Assembly: GCF_001183605.1 (NCBI RefSeq)
Contig: NZ_LFXJ01000005.1
Location: 620,001 to 684,000, forward strand
Length of the DNA stretch: 64,000 nt
Source: Lysinibacillus xylanilyticus
GTDB lineage: Bacteria; Bacillota; Bacilli; Bacillales_A; Planococcaceae
Reading direction: 5' to 3'
Each line of letters opens with the position of its first letter. The first letter of the stretch is position 1. Positions 61,722 to 64,000 of this stretch are shown here, one piece after another. The notes beneath the pieces are model-generated. The model was given only the letters and a program-made list of their open reading frames with translations. It was not told where the DNA came from and searched no databases. The position numbers were made by a program, and so were the translations under genes.

Positions 61722-61736
61722 AAAAATACAATTATG

Positions 61737-61945
61737 AGAGGACTGATGAATGGACAATGATTAACTAATCTGTATTTTTATTTGAAATGAAAAACTTCAA
61801 ACTACAAAATATAGGATTAGTCTGTCCATTTTTATAAATCAGTTTACACTTTCTTTGTCATGGTTCCGATGGCAAAATAGAGCTTATTTACTATAAGCGA
61901 AAGACTAATCCTTCCAATTTTCAAATTGGGAGGATTTTTTTATTC
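61737..61945 (+). promoter_or_regulatory. Transcription attenuator of the ABC-F gene (mutually exclusive helices)
   Basis: Four segments can pair alternately. Segment 1 (TGGACA 61751-61756 and ACTAATC 61764-61770) pairs with segment 2 (61815-61828). Segment 2 (GGATTAGTCT 61814-61823) also pairs perfectly over 10 bp with segment 3 (61902-61911). Segment 3 (61907-61920) forms a 14-bp terminator stem with segment 4 (61923-61936), followed by TTTTTTTATT. A minimal ORF (ATG 61750, MDND, or ATG 61746, MNGQ) behind AGAGG covers segment 1. A ribosome stalled there would free segment 2 to break the terminator. This is the logic of antibiotic-induced antitermination. Confidence 0.75.
61750..61764 (+). 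CDS. Minimal leader ORF (4 codons) of the attenuator
   Basis: ATG 61750 lies eight bases behind AGAGG and encodes MDND; ATG 61746 in another frame encodes MNGQ. Either would place a ribosome on segment 1 of the attenuator. Assignment rests only on position and ribosome binding site. Confidence 0.4.
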   Translation: MDND

Positions 61946-61993
61946 TCTCATGGTTAATATCAGTAACTTTTAATAAAGAAAGGAGAGTTAAAA

Positions 61994-62047
61994 ATGAGCG
62001 ATTCAGACACTATTGTTACGCATGTATTACTCCGTACAAGTCGTTAA
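61994..62047 (+). CDS. Second leader peptide, 17 aa
   Basis: ATG 61994 follows AAAGGAGAG at ideal spacing and encodes MSDSDTIVTHVLLRTSR. It lies between the terminator and the ABC-F gene. Together with the hairpin behind it, it could act as translational attenuator or simply load ribosomes. Confidence 0.55.
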   Translation: MSDSDTIVTHVLLRTSR

Positions 62048-62048
62048 T

Positions 62049-62088
62049 ATCCATCAAACTTATGCGGAGAAATCTAGAATTGATGGAT
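62049..62088 (+). promoter_or_regulatory. Hairpin between leader peptide and ABC-F gene
   Basis: ATCCATCAA (62049-62057) pairs with TTGATGGAT (62080-62088). The stem starts two bases after the leader stop codon, so terminating or stalled ribosomes would melt it. It leaves the gene's own site AAAGGAGG exposed. Confidence 0.5.
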
Positions 62089-62142
62089 GTACCGACTTTG
62101 TATAAAAAGTAAAAATTGTAGATATACAAAGGAGGAATTATC

Positions 62143-63621
62143 ATGTCAATGATACAAGTTCAAAACTTAACTTTTTCTTATCCAAGTAGCTTTGACAATA
62201 TTTTTGAAAATGTAAACTTTCAAATTGATACGGATTGGAAACTTGGATTTATCGGTAGAAATGGACGAGGAAAAACAACATTCTTTAATTTATTATTAGG
62301 GAATTATGAGTATAGTGGGAAGATCAATTCTTCGGTGGAATTTAATTATTTCCCTTATCCAGTATCGGATAAAAACAAGTATACTCATGAAATCATGGAA
62401 GAAATTTGCCCCCAAGCAGAAGATTGGGAAATTCTTCGTGAAATATCCTATCTAGACGTTGATGCCGAGGTTATGTATCGACCTTTTAAAACATTATCAA
62501 ATGGAGAACAGACAAAGGTGTTGCTTGCCGCACTTTTTTTAACGGAGGGTCAATTTCTATTAATTGATGAGCCAACCAACCATCTAGACACTGAGGCTCG
62601 AAAGATTGTCTCTGATTATTTAAGGAAGAAAAAAGGGTTCATATTAATTTCACATGACCGAAACTTTTTAGATGGCTGTGTTGACCATATCTTATCTATA
62701 AATAGAACAAATATTGAAGTTCAAAGTGGTAACTATTCTTCTTGGAAGTTGAATTTTGATCGACAGCAAGAACATGAAGAGGCAACTAATGAGCGCCTAC
62801 AAAAAGACATAGGGAGATTAAAACAGTCTTCAAAGCGTACATCAGGTTGGTCAAATCAAGTGGAAGCTTCCAAAAATGGAACAACGAATTCAGGTTCTAA
62901 GTTAGACAAAGGTTTTGTAGGACATAAGGCGGCAAAGATGATGAAGAGAGCGAAGAACCTTGAATCAAGGCAACAAAAAGCCATTGAGGAAAAGTCAAAG
63001 CTGCTAAAAAATGTGGAAAAAACCGAGTCATTAAAATTAGAATCATTGGCGTTTCATTCAAATGAATTGATTGCTTTGGCCGATGTATCTGTTCAGTACG
63101 ATAACCAAATAGTGAATAAGCCAATTAGCTTTAAACTAGAACAAGGTGACCGAATTGTGCTTGATGGAAAGAATGGAAGCGGAAAAAGTAGTATCCTCAA
63201 ACTAATTCAAGGAAATCCGATACAGCATACAGGCTCGATGTATGTAGGTTCAGGTCTCGTTATTTCCTATGTCCAACAAGATACTTCTCATTTGAAGGGA
63301 ATGTTATCGGACTTTATTGAAGAGTATGGGATTGATGAAACGTTATTTAAATCCATCCTACGTAAAATGGACTTTGACCGAATTCAATTTGAGAAAGATA
63401 TATCTCATTATTCTGGTGGACAAAAGAAAAAGCTGCTTATAGCCAAAAGTTTATGTGAAAAAGCGCATATCTATATTTGGGATGAACCGTTGAATTTTAT
63501 TGATATTTATTCGCGCATGCAGATTGAAGAGCTTATTCAAAAATTTAATCCCACAATGGTTTTTGTTGAGCATGATCAAGCATTTCAACAATCAGTTGCA
63601 ACAAAAACAATATCTATGTAG
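62143..63621 (+). CDS. Lsa-like ABC-F ribosomal protection protein
   Basis: This 492-aa cytoplasmic ATPase has two ABC domains and no membrane segments: Walker A GRNGRGKTT and GKNGSGKSS, signatures LSNGEQ and YSGGQKKK, Walker B FLLIDEPTNHLD and IYIWDEPLNFID, with a long helical interdomain linker (about 205-300). Layout and sequence (MYRPFKTLSNGEQTKVLLAALF, YIWDEPLN) are those of the Lsa group. Such proteins bind the ribosomal E site and dislodge lincosamides, streptogramin A and pleuromutilins. The attenuator upstream supports an antibiotic-inducible role. The spectrum is inferred. Confidence 0.92.
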   Translation: MSMIQVQNLTFSYPSSFDNIFENVNFQIDTDWKLGFIGRNGRGKTTFFNLLLGNYEYSGKINSSVEFNYFPYPVSDKNKYTHEIMEEICPQAEDWEILREISYLDVDAEVMYRPFKTLSNGEQTKVLLAALFLTEGQFLLIDEPTNHLDTEARKIVSDYLRKKKGFILISHDRNFLDGCVDHILSINRTNIEVQSGNYSSWKLNFDRQQEHEEATNERLQKDIGRLKQSSKRTSGWSNQVEASKNGTTNSGSKLDKGFVGHKAAKMMKRAKNLESRQQKAIEEKSKLLKNVEKTESLKLESLAFHSNELIALADVSVQYDNQIVNKPISFKLEQGDRIVLDGKNGSGKSSILKLIQGNPIQHTGSMYVGSGLVISYVQQDTSHLKGMLSDFIEEYGIDETLFKSILRKMDFDRIQFEKDISHYSGGQKKKLLIAKSLCEKAHIYIWDEPLNFIDIYSRMQIEELIQKFNPTMVFVEHDQAFQQSVATKTISM

Positions 63622-63649
63622 TTAAATTTGAAAAATTAATATGTAAGAG

Positions 63650-63692
63650 AAGAATCCATTTTGAACAATCTTTTTCAAAATGGATTCTTTTA
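63650..63692 (+). terminator. Terminator of the ABC-F gene
   Basis: A perfect 15-bp stem (63650-63664 with 63675-63689) followed by TTTAATTG. The same structure exists in the partial copy at 58731-58770. Confidence 0.9.
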
Positions 63693-64000
63693 ATTGTTGT
63701 AAAATACTGCTTTGGGGTAATGCGAGGCATAATTGTTAAGAGAGATCCTTGCTAATACTTTTTTATTACGATTAGAGAAAAAGCTTTTTACAGGACCTAT
63801 CCTAGTGGAATTGTTCACTTGTGGGTGAAAAAATTAGGGGTAACTAGAGCCATTGAACAAATACTAACTGTAAAAAGGTTATATATTATTGAACGGCAAA
63901 TTCTTATATTCTATATATTGTGTTTGTTTGCTATTACAGAACTATTTATTGATTTAGTGGTTGATTGGTTAATTTCATGCATTTTAGTTTTTCGCTATAG
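63693..64000. other. Right edge of window
   Basis: No certain gene. One frame is open from about 63757 to the edge (..VKRLYIIERQILIFYILCLFAITELF..) with a membrane-like stretch, but it lacks a convincing start and ribosome binding site. Confidence 0.3.

Noticed and set aside
63757..64000. Open frame running off the right edge with a membrane-like segment
   Set aside because: No start codon with ribosome binding site; the window ends before the frame can be judged.

Overview
The window is AT-rich Firmicute chromosome and most resembles the Lysinibacillus sphaericus/fusiformis group. The support is: an endospore former (a three-gene germinant receptor operon, a gamma-type SASP with duplicated repeats, YjcZ-type small spore proteins), an S-layer-homology protein, a sphaericolysin-type cholesterol-dependent cytolysin, and a SigV/RsiV pair of Bacillus type. 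This is inferred from family resemblance and was not checked against a database. I saw no rRNA, tRNA, CRISPR array or intact insertion sequence.

Layout. 0-5 kb: end of a coiled-coil protein, then a LacI-family regulator next to an aldehyde dehydrogenase/iron alcohol dehydrogenase pair, with two LacI-like operators between them. 5-7.5 kb (minus): ferritin, a Bax-inhibitor-1 membrane protein, and a TerC-family gene behind a yybP-ykoY manganese riboswitch. 7.5-13.4 kb (minus): a GC-rich dispersed repeat, a gerB-gerA-gerC type operon, and rsiV-sigV. 13.6-23.6 kb: mostly single housekeeping genes (YqeB, TSUP exporter, LLM oxidoreductase followed by a coupled 39-aa ORF, a frameshifted Rpn-type nuclease, YfkAB radical SAM, YjjG phosphatase, L25/Ctc, YczE, a PNPOx-like protein). 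23.7-34 kb: adenine deaminase behind a probable Fur box, a flavodoxin-type reductase and LysR pair, an SLH protein, an SBF transporter and two MFS transporters.

34-44.4 kb: ferredoxin, small spore proteins, a Fur-box-controlled PepSY protein that appears to start at ATT, SspE, the cytolysin, an adjacent cntL-cntM pair for a nicotianamine-like opine metallophore (no racemase or transporter nearby), and LtaS. 44.8-54.9 kb: HxlR with two redox genes and a decayed MFS gene between them, a glucosaminidase/two-component operon, an N-terminally truncated GH5 cellulase, a phosphoesterase, and an MBOAT plus split DHHW operon likely to O-acylate a wall polymer. 55-64 kb: a drug-resistance-flavoured block (MMPL/TetR, PadR/DHA2 MFS, Lsa-like ABC-F) mixed with gene debris, including partial copies of two genes found elsewhere in this window.

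The most interesting points are (i) the leader of the ABC-F gene, where four RNA segments can form mutually exclusive helices around a terminator, with a minimal ORF overlapping segment 1 and a second 17-codon leader plus hairpin before the gene; (ii) the orphan cntLM pair beside a pore-forming toxin; (iii) the ATT-start, Fur-controlled PepSY gene; (iv) Fur-type control predicted for adenine deaminase; and (v) two partial duplications that mark past recombination in the 55-64 kb block. Many start codons were moved from the longest ORF to the start best placed behind a ribosome binding site.
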